NCBI GenBank assembly: GCA_003508835.1 | Contig: PUFA01000021.1 | Location: 9,836,501-9,900,500 of the forward strand | Source: Eonycteris spelaea | Taxonomy: Eukaryota > Chordata > Mammalia > Chiroptera > Pteropodidae | Length of the DNA stretch: 64,000 nucleotides | Direction of reading: 5' to 3' | Shown: in pieces, positions 1-13,965 of the stretch | Position numbering within the stretch: position 1 is the stretch's first letter | Layout of the letters: each line of letters opens with the position of its first letter | Made by a program: the position numbers and the translations under genes | The notes under the pieces: generated by a model | Told to the model about the DNA's origin: nothing | The model's database searches: none | The model's input: only the letters and a program-made list of their open reading frames with translations

Positions 1-385
1 GACAGCTAGAATCAATGTGTATCTCTAAACACAAAAAGGAGTTTAAATTGGACTGAAGACATTGGACTAATTTAATGAAGGGATTTACAGTATGAAGGGT
101 CAGGTAAATGAGTGAGCTCATTTTTCAACTCCATGTATGATCATATCCAAATAAAGTTTATTTTACATCCATGGTGATCTCTGTAAAGAGTTTAAAATAT
201 GTCCTGGCACTTATTAAGGGCTCAGTACAGGTTGACTCTTCACCTCAAATGCCTACCCAGGATTTGGGCCTGATTCTCTGTGATTCTGGTATCATGAACA
301 ATCTCAGCCAAACATTCTAGAGTGTATATCTGTGCTATCCAAAGGTAATACCTAGAGTAAGAGCTAAGATTTTATACCCATTAAA

Positions 386-655
386 ATTTTTTTTTATTTT
401 GTGATTAGTTTCAAGTATACAGTATATTGGTTAGACACTTACATAGTTTATAGAACAATCCCCCTAATTGCTCTTTCTCTCCTCTGGCTCTCCACCTAGA
501 CATTACATTACTGCTGACTGCATTCCCTATGCCGTGCTCCCCATCCCCGTGACTGTCTATCAACTACTAATTCATACTTCTTTAACCCTTAACTCCTTTC
601 TCCCAGCCGCCCCCAGCCCCTTCCTCTCTGGCTGTCACCTGATCATCCTCTGTAT
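386..655 (-). mobile_element. L1 3' end fragment, antisense
   Basis: A T-rich run leads into TTTCAAGTATACAGTATATT and then a C/T-rich stretch with CTCTGGCTGTCACC. This order is typical of the reverse complement of a Laurasiatherian/bat L1 3'UTR. It is truncated and noncoding. Confidence 0.65.
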
Positions 656-1314
656 TTGTGAAGGGCTTTATATTCTTAACTCTCTTCTTTTGGAATTAGA
701 TTCTCAATGTTCCAGTTTACTCATGTTAGTCAAGCATGGAGATGCTTCTTGAGCTCGGTTTTATTTTTCTCATTTATAGGACAGTTTGAAATGAATGGTT
801 TCTATTATTTTGAAAAGCAGCTAAAGTCTTCGAACAATAAACATGATTTATGTATTTTTTACTAGGTCTTGTTTTGAAGTTATGGAAGTTACTTTCCCTT
901 TTAAAATGAGCAGCATTAAAAAATAATATGTAGCACATTCCACTTGGGTTTAAAATAAGACTGTGGCACTGCCTCGTGGGCCATTTTAAATAGCAAAATC
1001 ACCAACAGAAAGCACGAAAAGGTTGATAAAAAAGAACACTTGTTTGCATTATGAAAACGGAAATAAGAAGGCAGGGAATGGCCTTGTTCAAGCTGACTGA
1101 GAACATGGGCATTAGGCATTCAAACGTTTTGCCACCTGTGTACACCTGCAAATGACCACAAAAGAGCTGTAAGTATCAATTTGGTGGTTACAGGTCAATT
1201 TTAACAAGGTGGCAAATTCACACACACAGAATCTGCAAATAATGAGGACTAACTATGCATGTATATGTGAGTGTACGTATGACTGTCGTGAGCACTAAGT
1301 GTGTGTAGACATAG
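656..1314. other. No gene seen
   Basis: AT-rich unique-looking sequence. The short frame at 916-1119 (minus) has no recognisable content. Confidence 0.5.
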
Positions 1315-1430
1315 CTATACACATTTAATCTGCACGACAGCCATCTGTGGCACATAATAGCCTTGCCTCTTGTTAATAAATGAAGAAAAGTGAGCGATGA
1401 AGAAGTTGAGCAGCTTGCTGAAGGTTGTAT
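1315..1430 (-). repeat. Possible MIR fragment
   Basis: The order 'atttaatctgcacgacagcc' then 'gaagaaaagtgagc...gaagttgagcagcttgc' follows the reverse MIR consensus (atttaatcctcacaaca, gaggaaactgaggc, gttaagtaacttgcc) with many changes. Confidence 0.35.
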
Positions 1431-3479
1431 TCCTGTTTTTTCTTATTCTTCCTCTGTTAACTCTAATAATGAGGATGTAGAGTTTTGCACTATGACCTAC
1501 ATGTGAACGATATGTATATTTTGTCCTCTCTGTGCTTTAGTTAAATATTTGACACTGATCAGTCTTCGGGATCATTTAATTAGTCTTTTGCTTTGCTGTT
1601 AAAGTCAACCAATGAGGTCTTAATTTCAGATGCTGTGTTTTTCAGTCTTAGAATGATTACTTTTTAATGGATTCTGATTCTTCGGTGAAATTCTACACCC
1701 TTTCATCACTTTTGTTCATATATTTCTTCCAATTTCTTTAACATATTAATCATTGTATCGAAGTGCTTGAATGCTCACTACAATATCCATTTTTCCCCCC
1801 TAATATCTACTTACATTGTTTGTCCCACTTGGGTACTAGTCAGGTTTTCTGGCTTCTTTTCATGTCAGAAATTTATTATCCTAGCCAGATTTTATGTACA
1901 AAGCAAGTGTCAAAGCTCTGTATGATGCAATTTCTATTAGATAAGGCTCTGTTTGTCCTCCGTGAGGCAGGTGAGGTGAGGAGCTGGTCACCTCAACCAC
2001 ACGGCATCTGCCTCAGGGGTGGGAATTTTAGTAAGACTCTCTCCACCTGCAGTTCTACCTTTTCCTCTCAGACCTGTGTCCTCTGCACCTTGGACTGATG
2101 AGAGCTCTGAAAAGCTGTGGAACGTTAGGTCTGTTCTTTCGCATGTCGCCAACACTACTTCCAAATTTAACGGGCATCTTGGGGAGACCGAGCATCTTTC
2201 TGAGTCAGGCTCTTTTTTCTCAAGCGGCACCTTTTCTCCCAGTTATTATGGGATTCATGGGGAATTTAGTTTCACTTACAGAAGCTTACTAGCCTTGTGT
2301 TCAGCCACAGAATTCAACGAAAGTACTATGGGTAAAAGCAGCCAAGCATTTAGAGATACTTTAGTTTCCCAATGGCTGTATGTCCTCGTATGAATGCCAA
2401 AAGCTTTTCTGATTCTCTTTGCTTCCTGCAGTCCCTCTGCATGGACCAGGTCTGATTTTTGGACTGTGCTCAGAATTGGCAGATGCCCCAGGGAAGAAAA
2501 CAACCTGTGAAGACAGCTCACCTTGATAAAGATCTCTGCTCTTTGGAATTTTTGTTCATTTATTTCTATTTCCATAATTCTCTTACCTCTTTAAATGTGA
2601 TTTAAAAAAAAATCAAACTAATGGTTTAGTTGGTCTAGCCAGAATGTGTCCTGCTGCAATCAATTGCATTCTATCTGAAACTTGAAGTCCCTTGGGTTAC
2701 TGTTTAAGAAGTTTGGGGACAGTTATGTCCTTCCAGCTTAATAGCCAATAAGGAGATCTTCATCTGTTTTTCCAGGAGATTCAGGTGAGACTATCACAAA
2801 GAAAAGTGAGGATTTATGTGACAAATAGAGTTACAAAATTAAATTAGCATGCCGAAAGTTTAAACAAAATTATATTCCCTGGCAATTTATGCTCTGGCTA
2901 TATACAGTAACAAAGACTGTCCCTCAAGAGCAAAATTTATCGCTCAATTTTTTTCAGGACAGGAAATGTTTGCTAAGGTGATTATTATATAAGGAAATAG
3001 TGCAGTATTTGAAGTTGAATCTTGCAGATCATAATGAGACTTTATATGTCTTGGCATAAAACTTACCTACACGGAAGACTCAAATCTCCTTTTTCTGCAC
3101 GCCGTGAAGAGGGAGTGCAGGGAGTTCTGAGAAATATCTGGCTGCCGCAGAGCCCGGCCTCAAGCCTTGGTGGAAGAGATGCTGTTAATCTGGATTTGAG
3201 CCTAGGAGACTGGTGGATCTGGAGGACGTTCACTGAGTCAGTGGACCTGTCTAAGGAAGTGGCTGTCATTATCTTTATATATGGTGGCTGTGTGTGTGAC
3301 TTCTGTAGACTCTTTTATTTTGTCCTGAATAAATATTCTTTTTGGAATTGAACTTCTGGATTCCTTCACTTAGGCCCATTCTAGTTTTCTCTTTGGTTTT
3401 TCTGCCGCTGTGATATCCCAACTTCGCTCTCTATGTAAATTTCCCTGATCAAATGGTCGTATCTTGGCATTTCAAAATA
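1431..3479. other. No recognised gene; slightly GC-richer patch at 1.9-2.5 kb
   Basis: Several overlapping short frames on both strands occur at 1763-2575, the longest 124 codons at 2019-2393. None resembles a known protein. A minus-strand frame at 3063-3269 ends beside a donor-like GTAAGT (3064-3059), but its peptide is not recognisable. Confidence 0.4.
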
Positions 3480-3625
3480 CTTAACAGACTTTATTTTATT
3501 TGATCCTTACAACGAATTTGTGCGGCTGAGCATGGCCTAAGTTCCACTTAATCGACAAGAAAACCATAATTTAGGAAGTTAAGCACAGTCAGTAACAACA
3601 CTGACAAGATTTAAAACTAGGTCAT
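3480..3625 (-). repeat. MIR SINE fragment
   Basis: The sequence follows reversed MIR: 'tttgatccttacaacgaat', 'cgacaagaaaacc', 'ggaagttaagcacagtcag', 'gatttaaaactaggtc'. It is highly diverged, as expected of MIR. Confidence 0.55.
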
Positions 3626-4506
3626 TTTACTTATTTTTTCCTACATTTTACTTATTTTTTTCACATATATCATTATGTGAATTGATGCTAGCTTTGAGAT
3701 GACAGATGGCACTAGAGCCAGAACCCCTCTTTACATCTGCATATAGTTGAAAGGTGAAGTTTCCGTACAAATAAATGTGGAAGGGAGTACCTTCTTCCAT
3801 AACTTCCTTTTTGGGACCTGGCACTCACCAAGCTTAGATAACAGAAAGGGGACTTAAATAACTTAAAGCAGAAAACATTATAGAGACTCTCAGAATCATA
3901 TAGCATGAGGTGCACATTCGTGGAAGTGTGAAAGGTCTGATGATCTTGGAAATGGCTTGACTTTGAATTTGAATTGCACTAACGAGGTCCAAGTTCCTTC
4001 CTGGCTTCATTTTCAACTTCACTCATGGATTGGGTACCTACTCCCCGCCTGCTCCCCACTAGATCCATGGAAACAGGAGAGAATTGAATGACTGGATGTC
4101 TAGGCAGGGCAAGGAGACTGGAGTCTCGAAGGAGTGGGAGGCTATCTTTTAGGGAGATGCTCTCATAAACTGAGAGAAGGATCATTAATGGGGAAATTGA
4201 GAAGTGAATGAAGGTGTTCCTTGCTCACTGAAGAGGAGAGTCAGTTGCACAGGGCAAAACAAACTTATCGAACCCAATATTCTCATTTAATAATTTTGTA
4301 ACTTAAAAAATGATAAACTATCAGCAATTTCATATGATTTGACCCAATAATTTGCAACTCCTTTTCTATTCTGAAACAATAATCTTTGACAATGTCATCT
4401 ATATACATGCACGCTTTAAATATACAATGCCCTGACTCTAATATAATGAATATTTCAATAAGTAAATGCTCAGTCATGACTTCCTCTTCACCTGAAGACA
4501 TAATAG

Positions 4507-4990
4507 AATAATCTGCCCTTTTCTGGGCGTGGGGGGATACATTCCAAAACCCCATGGATGCCCGAACCTGTGGATAGTACCAAACCCTACATATATTATG
4601 TTTTATCCTAAATGTACATACCCACGATAAAGTTTAATTTGTAAATGAGGCACAGTAAGAGATTAACAACAACAAAAAACAAAATAGAATAATCATAACA
4701 AGATGCTAATAAAAGTTATGTGAATGTTGTCTTTCTTTCTCTCTGATAACTGATGTGATAGCAGAGATGGCTAGTAAGTGACTAACGGGCAGGTAACCTA
4801 CAGTGTGGAGATGCTGAACAAAGGGCCGATTTATGACAGAGTGGGACGCATGAGATTTCATTACGCTACTCAGAACAGTACGCAATTTAAAACGTATGGA
4901 TTGTCTCTTTCTGAAATTTTCTGTTTAATATTTTCAGATCCCAATTGACTACAGGCAAATGAAATTACGGAAAGAGAAACTGTATGTTAG
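4507..4990 (+). mobile_element. MER2-type nonautonomous Tigger DNA element
   Basis: The segment matches remembered MER2 consensus along its length: 'gggggatacattccaaaacccc', 'tggatgcccgaacctgtgga', 'gataaagtttaatttgtaaat', 'ggcacagtaagagattaacaa', and near the end 'cagaacagtacgcaatttaaaac' and 'ctgaaattttctgtttaatatttt'. The terminal inverted repeats are degraded. Confidence 0.8.
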
Positions 4991-7350
4991 CCTGATGCTT
5001 GCAGCTCTACGGAGATTACCCTGGGTGCCCTAGCTACAGATGCAGATGTCATTAGGGACATCGTCATACTTAGAGATGCCCCTGGGCCCGCTCACATGGT
5101 TCCATTCTTCTCCTTGTTTCTGGCCTCTGAGTTCCCTTTCTCTCTTGGGAACTCAGTTAAGTATTTTATAATACATTTAGCTATGTTTTAAACATGTCTT
5201 TAGCAAAAGATGTTCCTCATTGGGACGTCTTTCATGTTCCTGGAAACAGAGGCCATGCCAGTTTGAAGTGAAGATTTCATAAATGATGAAAGCCGAGTAT
5301 GCAATGGCTTTCCCAAAAGTAAGCATTTCGAAATATATGCATATAAAGGCAGTAAAGGAATAAAATGCAAATCAAGTTATTTTAAACCATTTTTTTTTCA
5401 GGGCCAAGAAAGAAATTATGAGACTAAAGTATTTAAAAAACATTATAAGTCCTTTGTGGTGTTTTCAGTGGAAGTAATTTAAAGATGATTGGATATTGTT
5501 ATTTTTAATTTGATTTTTTAGAACAAAAGTTTACAAAAAAGGAAAGCTTTGTCATTTCTCTTTCCCACAACTTTAAAAAGCAAACTGTGAGCACTGGATC
5601 AGCATAGTCTTTCCTTTTTAGGCTCCCTTGCTTGCAAATTCATCGACCAGTAAATTATATTGTACTTCTTCCTCTTTTGCCTACCCGAGGCAGAGCCGTT
5701 TCTAAATAAATTCAAAGCCTTGTCTTCCTTTTTGCTTGTTGCTCTGAGTAAATAAAAAGACATCAGATGTCTGAGTCCAGTGATTTGATTTTATACAAGT
5801 GGATTTTGTTAGAATATTTCTTTATACCTGGGCTATCAGGAGATTTATTTGTAACCTTCTTTGCCAAGAGAAAGTTGTGGTTTTTCCTTATTTCTTTTGT
5901 ATTTTTAGAGATTTAGTTTGAATCTTGCCAAAGCGACTGAATTAAGAAGTACTTAATTGGCTGATTGAAAAAAATCCCACTCCCTTAAATCGTTCAGCAT
6001 TTTGGCCTATACCAACCAGTCTGTACTTCCACATGATTGCATATTTGGAATTTTTTTTCGTTCCATTTTTTGGCAAATGTGTAGATCCAGCTATTTTGCT
6101 AATTACATGGCCCTTTGAACTCCTCTTTGTCTATTTGTAAAATTGAATATAAATCTATCATGGCTTCTTTCAAAGAGACCATTGTAAATGAGGGAGGGTG
6201 TGCTTCAAAATCACTTGGAGGGTAGGGCTGAGATCCCAAAGAAACAGGCTAAACTGCCACTGGAGAGGGTGGATTCTGTTACTTGTAGGGCTTCTGAGTA
6301 GGACCCACAATTTTGGGGTCAGAGCTGAAATGCTCAGGACAATAGCTATGTAGTTGAGCATCTTGCCAGTCATCTCTATTTTCTGCCCTTTCCTACCTTT
6401 TGCTGGTCCCAACCTACGTGATTCAAAGCGTCTTCTCTAAATAAATGTCGAAGACAGCCTTCCGTAGCAAAGGTGCGTTAAGTATACAGCTGCCTAGGTT
6501 GCTCACATATTTTGGTTTGGGCCTGGTCAGCTGAAGGAGTAATGAGGAAACACATTGCTATGGGGATTTCTAGCCTTCATTTTTTTTTTCATGTATATTG
6601 GTATTAAGAGGGGATTTTAATTTTTTTTTTTTTTGGTGGATTGCAAATACTTTGAAACTCTCCCTTTTTCTTCCCCCATCTTCTTCCTCTTTTTTCATAG
6701 TTCCACCAAGAATGAGATGATGATATCTATTGAAAATGCTGTGAATAGTGACTTGTGTGTGTTGCTGGGTATAAAGTCAACGTCCTTGGGGAGTCTGGGG
6801 TTGGGTGGGAGCTACAATTAGAAAGGTAGAGAAGTCAGACTCCTTCATTTTCCCAGTCTGGGGAAATTATGCTGCAGCCACACACCCCGAATAAGGGGAG
6901 GTGTTTTGCATTTCCGCCATCTTTGAGCACTGATTAATATTGTAGCTATCTTTAAAGGATTCTGCTCTTTACAGTAAAACTAGAATCTCCCTCCTCTCTC
7001 CTGTGTTACACAGTCTCTGACTGCAAATTTATTCTTGGCATCTTTGAATTGCAAGATCCCTTTGACTTTCTGTTTCTTCCACATATTCCTTTATCCCTGC
7101 TGCTTCTCTTCACACTTTCTGCTGTAGAAGTGCTGAGACTCTTGGTAGGGTGTCTGTCACAGCCAATGAGCATCCAGCAGAGAATGGAAACTGTTCTACC
7201 CCACAAATCAGAAACAGGCTATTTATAAGTCACTGTATTTTTCAAAAATTGGCTGCAATTAGTTTTGGGGTAGGCAGCAAAAAAAACCTCAAAATATTCT
7301 TTTTGATTTAACATTGCCCGCATAATACAGATATTCACTTACTGGGAAAA
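4991..7350. other. No gene seen
   Basis: AT-rich, with poly(T) tracts at about 6047, 6578 and 6619. The frame at 6170-6412 (minus) and the one at 7006-7206 (minus) have no recognisable domain. Confidence 0.5.
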
Positions 7351-7352
7351 AA

Positions 7353-7396
7353 ATGTGTTTGTGTGTGTGTGCATGTGTGTGTATGTATGTGTGTTA
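7353..7396. repeat. Imperfect (TG)n tract
   Basis: TG dinucleotides interrupted by GCA and TA steps. Confidence 0.75.
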
Positions 7397-7399
7397 TTC

Positions 7400-7900
7400 C
7401 ATATATATTTGCTGAGTAACTTCCATGTGTCAGGTATGGTGCTAGTTGGTATAAAGTTGAGAATAAAATAACCATGATCTCTGCTCTCAACCAGTTTATA
7501 ACTAAGATAAAACAGGCCTACCATGTTTAAACCCACAGCTGCATAACGATGATATGATAATTATTGTATTTGAAGAAAAACAATTAAAGGTATGCGAACT
7601 GATAAGATTGTTTAACAGTGGAACTTCACCTGGCTTAGAAGTTGGGATGACCCTTCTTAAGAAAGTGGTGTTTAGATGAGACCGTACAGACGAGTAGAAA
7701 CAGAGCAGAGGAAGCATGGAGCCAGAGCTAGAGGTAGAAATGAGAGGGGGAGGTGGCGCCGATTGTTCTGATGGGGAGGTGTGGGCACTGAGGAGGCTGA
7801 CGGATATAGGGAAAGTCGAAGGATCCTTAGATTGCGTGTCTTGATGCAGGAAGAAGTGTTGGACTGAGGGGACTGCAACAAGGCAACTGGAAAGGGAAGA
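7400..7900. repeat. Probable L2 LINE remnant
   Basis: It begins 'atatttgctgagtaacttcc' and 'gtgtcaggtatggtgctagt', close to the L2/MIR phrase '(ttattgag)...ctactatgtgccaggcactgtgctag'. Later purine-rich text (7640-7880) has the L2 wording of 'gtgtttagatgagacc' and 'gagcagaggaagcatggagcc'. Confidence 0.5.
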
Positions 7901-7910
7901 GGTTAAATGT

Positions 7911-7912
<2 letters not shown>

Positions 7913-7957
<45 letters not shown>
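7913..7957. repeat. (GT)22 microsatellite
   Basis: Uninterrupted GT dinucleotides over 45 bp. Confidence 0.95.
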
Positions 7958-7958
<1 letters not shown>

Positions 7959-10900
7959 TTGTGGAATTATCTGGAGCGCAGTTTCTAATGAAGTACAAAT
8001 TTATGGTGTGACTGTGAAGTTGGTACTTGAAGCGGATTGATGGAGAAGATCAATGGGTGTCAAGTTAGGACACTGCTGGCCAAGGTATTGACTGATGAGC
8101 ATTCACGGGATGTTGAATTAAGAATATAACTAGTTTTTCTGAATAGCGTTCTGTAAGTTACCAATTCTAATTGTGTCTGATTTTTTCTTATTTGAACTGT
8201 AAACATTTCATAGTTGACACTTGACAGAATGAATATTAGCACTCAAGAAGCAAAGTGAGTAAAATGATTTATGGATAGTTTAAATTACTTTTAAAACGCA
8301 AATGTGTTTAATTGTTTATTTGGGGGAGGTCTTGGCTTACCTGTATCCTGAAAATCTTGGTGTTTTTCTTGCCTTTGAGTAAGCTTGTAGTCCAGGGGAG
8401 TGAGATGCTCACTGTTGTACCTATGGTTAACTCTGTACCTGAAATGACTAAAAATCCTTCTTGAACTGCTCTCCCAAGTCATTGTCTCATGGGAAGTAAA
8501 TACCACTGTGTGTATATTTGAAAAAAAAAAAACCTATCACATATATTATGTTAAAATGACTCAATTGTCATAACATGCCTAGATCTTAACTTTTCACTAA
8601 AACATTTTTATTGTTTTTTTTTTTTTTTTTAAACAGGGAGAACTTGCTCTCCAGGCCCCTCTTCTTTCAAAATGATACAAAGAAGGTCAAATAACATCTG
8701 GCCCTTTGCATCATTTTGTAAGAATAGGGGGCTGGGAAACTGGCACCTAAAGTGCTGACCCTCTGGCTGCTGCTATTGCTGTCAGTAATCGACTGTGCTT
8801 TCCCTCTGACTCCGGAGTCTGGTACCCTCTACCAGTACCAGCAGCCCAACTGGTTAGCTTGCCAGGAGAGTGAATTCTCAGGTCCTTCACAGTTCTTGAC
8901 GGTTACCATATTTCACATCAGTATCTTTCAATCCATAGACTGACTATATGTTACTATCAAATATGAAACATTTCAGTTTCTCAGCATTAATAGAACTCTA
9001 AGGTATAGATCAAATAAAAAAAATTAAAAATTATAGCATCTACTTTTCCTTGTGACTTTTCTTGTGATTGCTGATGAATGTTGTGTCTGTGATACTTCGC
9101 ATTTAATATTTTTTATATCCTTTGGAGTAGAAGTGCTGAATGATATTCTCAATAGCACATATACATGTGCTATATGGGATAAACTGTCTGAATTTGAAAC
9201 ATATAAAGATTAAGTTGCCTTACAGGAAAAAAAGTCATATTCATGAAAAAAAAAAAAAAGATGGGTGTTAGTAGAGTGTGGAAACCGTCATAAAAGTAAT
9301 GAGAAATGGTAGTTATTTGTGTTATTATGTTATGAATTATATGTAAAATGTATACTTCTTTATTTATGTTAATTACGATGCTTGATTTCAGGGTTTTTCC
9401 TTCTGTCCGTAATTGGTATGTTTTATAGGGAAGACTTTCTCAAGCATTTGTTTTCCTCTGGGTTTTTATAGCCATGATTCTCACAATTCAAGGATGGATT
9501 TTGCATAGTGTACTTCCCTCAGCAGTGTATAAAAGGTCAAATGGGTCATTTTATCTTGAGACCCTTCAAAGAATGAAATGTGAGCAGAACCTGCAAAACA
9601 GCATTTCCATAGCAATAGCTGTATGTGAAGGACAAGACACTTACATGTTCTAATTCCAGATATGAAATAGAGCTAAATAATATCATTGGTCAGAGCTGTT
9701 TCATTTGTCATCAGTTTGGAAGGTAGGCTTTATTTTTAAAAATTCAAAAAATAAATCAGAGTAGCTCTACCTAAAAAGGAGAAAATGTTCCAAACAGTTT
9801 GGAAAACTATAACATTGAAAATTTGAAGTCAGTTATTTAGAATTTTTCTATCACTCTTCCATCAATCTTCCACTTCTCGCTGGTGAAGATTTTTTTTTTT
9901 CTAGTTTAAGGAGGAAAATACACAGCAGCTATAAAATGTAAAATAAAGCAATTCTGTCTGATTCGTCTGTGATCTATCTCTTTTTTCACATCTGGAAATG
10001 CTCAAGCAGACACATGTTAAAACTCCCAACATGAATATTTTATCCTTGTGTGTCTGTCTATATCTTTCATGCCATTTTGCAACTATGCCTGTCTTTTGTT
10101 AAAAATGGGATTAGCAAAACAAAAACAATAAAAATTTTAAATCAACGTCCCACCATCCCTTTTCAGTCTTCAATACAGGGCAATTATTTTCCCTTTTCCA
10201 AAAATGGTCTACCACAAGGAGCAATTAGTAATCAGACTTTAAGGGGGGGAGGGTTGTGAGGAGCTCAGGAGTCTTGCTCCACAAATAAACATGTTCTATA
10301 AACTTGATTGTACATAAGAACAACATGATTCTATTGAATTCTGAATCTCTAGATATCACACTACCATTAAACTACAATTAGGTAGTGCCTGGCTTAGTGT
10401 GGAGAGACGTAGCTGAGTCTCTGTTAGTTAGGATTAGAGCAACCTCTGGGACATCAAACATCCAGAGAAGGTATCTTTTTGTGAATCATCAACTGGACAG
10501 GAAATTTTTCTAAATTTGCACCAAAGGTCCTGCACGTGCAAGTAGAACACTAGGTGAGTAGGTAGCCATTATACCTGCACATAGATGAGGTTTAACACTG
10601 TCTTATTTCTTCTTACTTTCAGCAGAAGCATTATCATTTTTTTTTTTTAAATATCTGAGATTCCTGTTGAACTGTACCTGGTCAGTTCATCAGTATGGGG
10701 TGTTTTGAGCCTAGGAAAAATAAATTTTTTTTTAATTTGCTTATTTGTGTGTGTATCCATTTATTTGTTTTCACTACTATACCAGTTCAAATTGAACAAA
10801 GTTATGATTGGTAAATAAAGCATGCTGCTGAGGGCCAGGAGGAGCCATAGCTCACTAGACTGGGAAAGCAAAGCTCAGGCAAGACTGGGAAATTATAGTG

Positions 10901-11609
10901 AGGATTGGAATGTGGTCAACAGATGCAACTGGGTTGTAGATAGATAAAGGCTAGTTCAGGGAATGAAATTTAGGGAGTGCATTTGCCCTCATTTTCCAGC
11001 TTGAATACTAAGTAGGTGTGTCAAAAGGACACAACAAATGGAACAGGTTGGTTTTGCTATTTGGACTAGATCAAGATTTCTGATTCAAAGAAGTTAGTTG
11101 GTCATGGAAGAGTCTGTGGATCTAAGCAGGTGAGAAACACTAAAGTCAGGCAATAGGAATCAGAAACCTAAAGAAGAAGCTCGGAGAACCCAGAGCCCAG
11201 GACCTATGGCTCTGCAAAGAAAAGATTAGTGACCCTGGCCAAAGATTAGGAAAGAAGGATCAGGCTTTCAGCCCAGGATCTGAGCTGTGTAGTTCCAGGT
11301 ACAAGAATAAAGCTTGATTTCAAGGCTTAAGCTAAGTGCCATGCATCTGTTTCTTGTATGCAGAGAACTGTTGTGCAATTTCAAGAAAGCTTGAGCACGC
11401 AGTTTTGCAGAAAGTAAGTTCTGTCTGACCAGAGTGTTTGAACAAATGGGAAGAAGTCATTTCCCATGCATGGTTTAAAACTGGAATGTATTTGTGATTA
11501 TAAAAAGAAACTCGAGGACACTTTTAAATTAGATGATGATGCTTGGGTACAAATATGGTACAATCTCTTCAAAACATCAGTCCTTTACAGTGAAGTTTAG
11601 AAATATTTG
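7958..11609. other. No gene seen
   Basis: AT-rich sequence with poly(T) at 8614-8630 and poly(A) at about 9246. Short frames (8291-8506 minus, 8752-8943 plus, 10050-10259 plus) lack recognisable content. Confidence 0.5.
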
Positions 11610-11700
11610 CCAATTAATTTACTAATTAGTTCATTTATTTATTCATCAAATATTTATTGAATGTCTACTATGTGTCAATGTGTTTAATATCTTATAAAGT
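11610..11700. repeat. L2/MIR-type fragment
   Basis: 'ttcatttatttattcatcaaatatttattgaatgtctactatgtgtcaa' follows the common ancient-repeat phrase closely. Confidence 0.55.
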
Positions 11701-13859
11701 CAACTTTCATTACTCATTTAGATTTTCAATAGTGGATAGTCAATTTCTCTAATAATATTAGCAGTTAATAATAGAGCAATTATTTAGGTAAGTTCAAGCT
11801 CTGGGGAATTGTGAAACATCAGAAAATGCTGCTGACAATGGAGGGAAATAAAATAAAATCATAAAGCCTGAGATGATGGTTTGCAACTAAAATATTGAGT
11901 TGAGAATGTATTAATTGAACTACCTAGTATGACAATGGCAAAGTTGGACATCTGGATGGAAGTTGTGATTAGTTTATAGTGATAGAGAAGTTGGGCAAAA
12001 CCCCTAAATTGGGTGAGAAAAATCAATTTTGTACCTTCCTCTACACTTATTGTTTTAGATAATTTTAGCAAGGAAAAGCGGACTAAAGTATTTATTTACA
12101 TTTATTATTTGAGATAATTTTAGTAGGAAATACCATTCTAAAGCATTTTTTTTTTTTTTTTGGTGGAGGAGGGCTGACTCAAGTTGTTTACCAAAAATAA
12201 AGTCTAAAAGTCTTTTCTTACCTCCTATTCGTGACTTGCGGTTTTTTGAGTTAGCCATTGTATTCTCTTGAAGGAATGATTATTTTTCTTTAGCTCTGTT
12301 TCAAACACAATGTGAGTCTGAGTATGGGTGTGCATGGAAACACAGCATGGGGTGTATTGGCGTAAAAGGAAATAAGCCAAGAACTCAGAAATGCACCTCT
12401 ATAAAGTGCAGAGTAATTATTTTGGGTAGAAAATTATTTTAAATTGCAGATTATTTCCAGGAAGTTTTCTGTTTTTTTTTTTTTCTTGACCAGACTAGTT
12501 ATGAATTCCTTTAATCAGTTAGAGAGAGGTATTTTCAGTTTGCTTGTTTGTTTCAATAACGATGAAGGACTTTGGGCAGCTTAGTGGGCCAGATGACAGT
12601 ATTGTGAATAGGGAGAACCATAGATAAGAGGCAAGACAAAGAGGTTTCAGAGAGAGAAGTGAAAACAGGATTTCCGAGTTTGCTTCGGAACTGAGTGCCA
12701 GCAACATTGACGCTTCTTCCTAGGTTAAATGATCAGAACTGTTTGCATTATAAATTTCAGTGTCCTTTATTCTGATCCTGTATACTCGAAGTAGGTAATT
12801 CAACACAGTCTCTTATCTTGGTAGGGTTACTTCTTATTTAAATGCCACCCTTCTGCGGGGGGAGAAAAGCAAAGAAGAGAAGAAAAAAATTAAAAAGAAA
12901 TAAGCAACTTCGAAGAAATATTTATTTTTATTCTTTTGGTTGTTAATGTTCTCAGTCTTTTATAAATACATGAATACCTTCCTGATTTCTAGGACTCAGT
13001 GAATGCTCAAGTTATGGCAAGAATGAACTCTCTGCTAGGATGATAGATTCACATTACATGAATGTTTAAGACATGAAAATTTAACTATAACTTGACTAAG
13101 GGGAAGATAGCATAAGAATTTCTGTAGAGGGAGTGATTATGCCTTCATCCCACTCAGTGGGCCTGTGTCCTGCCGTGAGAACTAGATGGAAAACACGAAA
13201 TTGCATTTTTAGCCTCAGTTCCCAAATGTTATTTATGGCATGTGCACATGAGCGCGTGGAGATTCTTGTGTCATTTAACCAACTGACCAACGACCGACCA
13301 ACCAGTTGACCCTTCTTTGGTCCCTCTTGTGTCAATCCTTCATCTGCAATTCCAAAATCTAAAAACTATGGGAAACTTAAAAAAAAAATAGTTGGTGGCA
13401 AAACTTAACCTGAACTGATGTGAACATTTTTTTTTTTTTTAGTTTTTATCCCATATAATTTTCTGATATCTTGATGATTATCAATGAAAGAAAGTCTATT
13501 TAAATAGTTTTTTTAAAAGTCAATCAATTACTAAGGATTCCAGATGCCGTTATCCCTATGAACAATACTGTTCGTGATTATATCTAATAGTTTTATTGAG
13601 CCTCTAATAAGAATTTTCTACTTGTTTACTTGTTTTATGTTTGAGGATAGGTAAGTTTCTAAAGTTGTTGGATTATTTCTTATCTTTATTAATCAACATA
13701 AGGAAAATAAACAGCCAATAATTGGAATAAAAGCTAACACTTCCATGTGAAGTCACTGGTTGATGTCTTTTGACAAGTTGTAGAGAGTGGATGCTTGATG
13801 ATGATAGTGTAATAAGAAGTAGCACATTCTGTAAGACGAGGGGTTTAAACAGAGTCTGA
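11701..13859. other. No gene seen
   Basis: AT-rich DNA with poly(T) tracts at about 12147-12161 and 12472-12484. The frames at 12055-12258 and 13096-13335 (minus) are unrecognised and look like chance. Confidence 0.45.
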
Positions 13860-13965
13860 GGACCTCTGTCTGGCTTGTGTGACCCAAGAGAGTCTCTCAA
13901 CTTCTCTGGCCCTCATGTCTTTACACTATAAAATTTGGAATGGAGGCCTTTTTGACTCTAAAGTT
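13860..13965 (+). repeat. MIR fragment
   Basis: 'ctggcttgtgtgaccc', 'cttctctggccctcatgtctttacactataaaatttgga' follows MIR forward consensus (ctgtgtgaccttggg, cctctctgggcctcagtttcctcatctgtaaaatgggga). Confidence 0.45.

Noticed and set aside
1763..2575. Cluster of overlapping ORFs on both strands
   Set aside because: Up to 124 codons but no recognisable protein, splice pattern or codon signal.
3059..3269. Minus ORF ending at a GTAAGT donor-like site
   Set aside because: The frame stops exactly at the donor and the peptide looks like chance.
8614..8636. Long T tract followed by AAACAG, resembling a splice acceptor
   Set aside because: Poly(T) tracts are common here and the following frame is short and unrecognisable.
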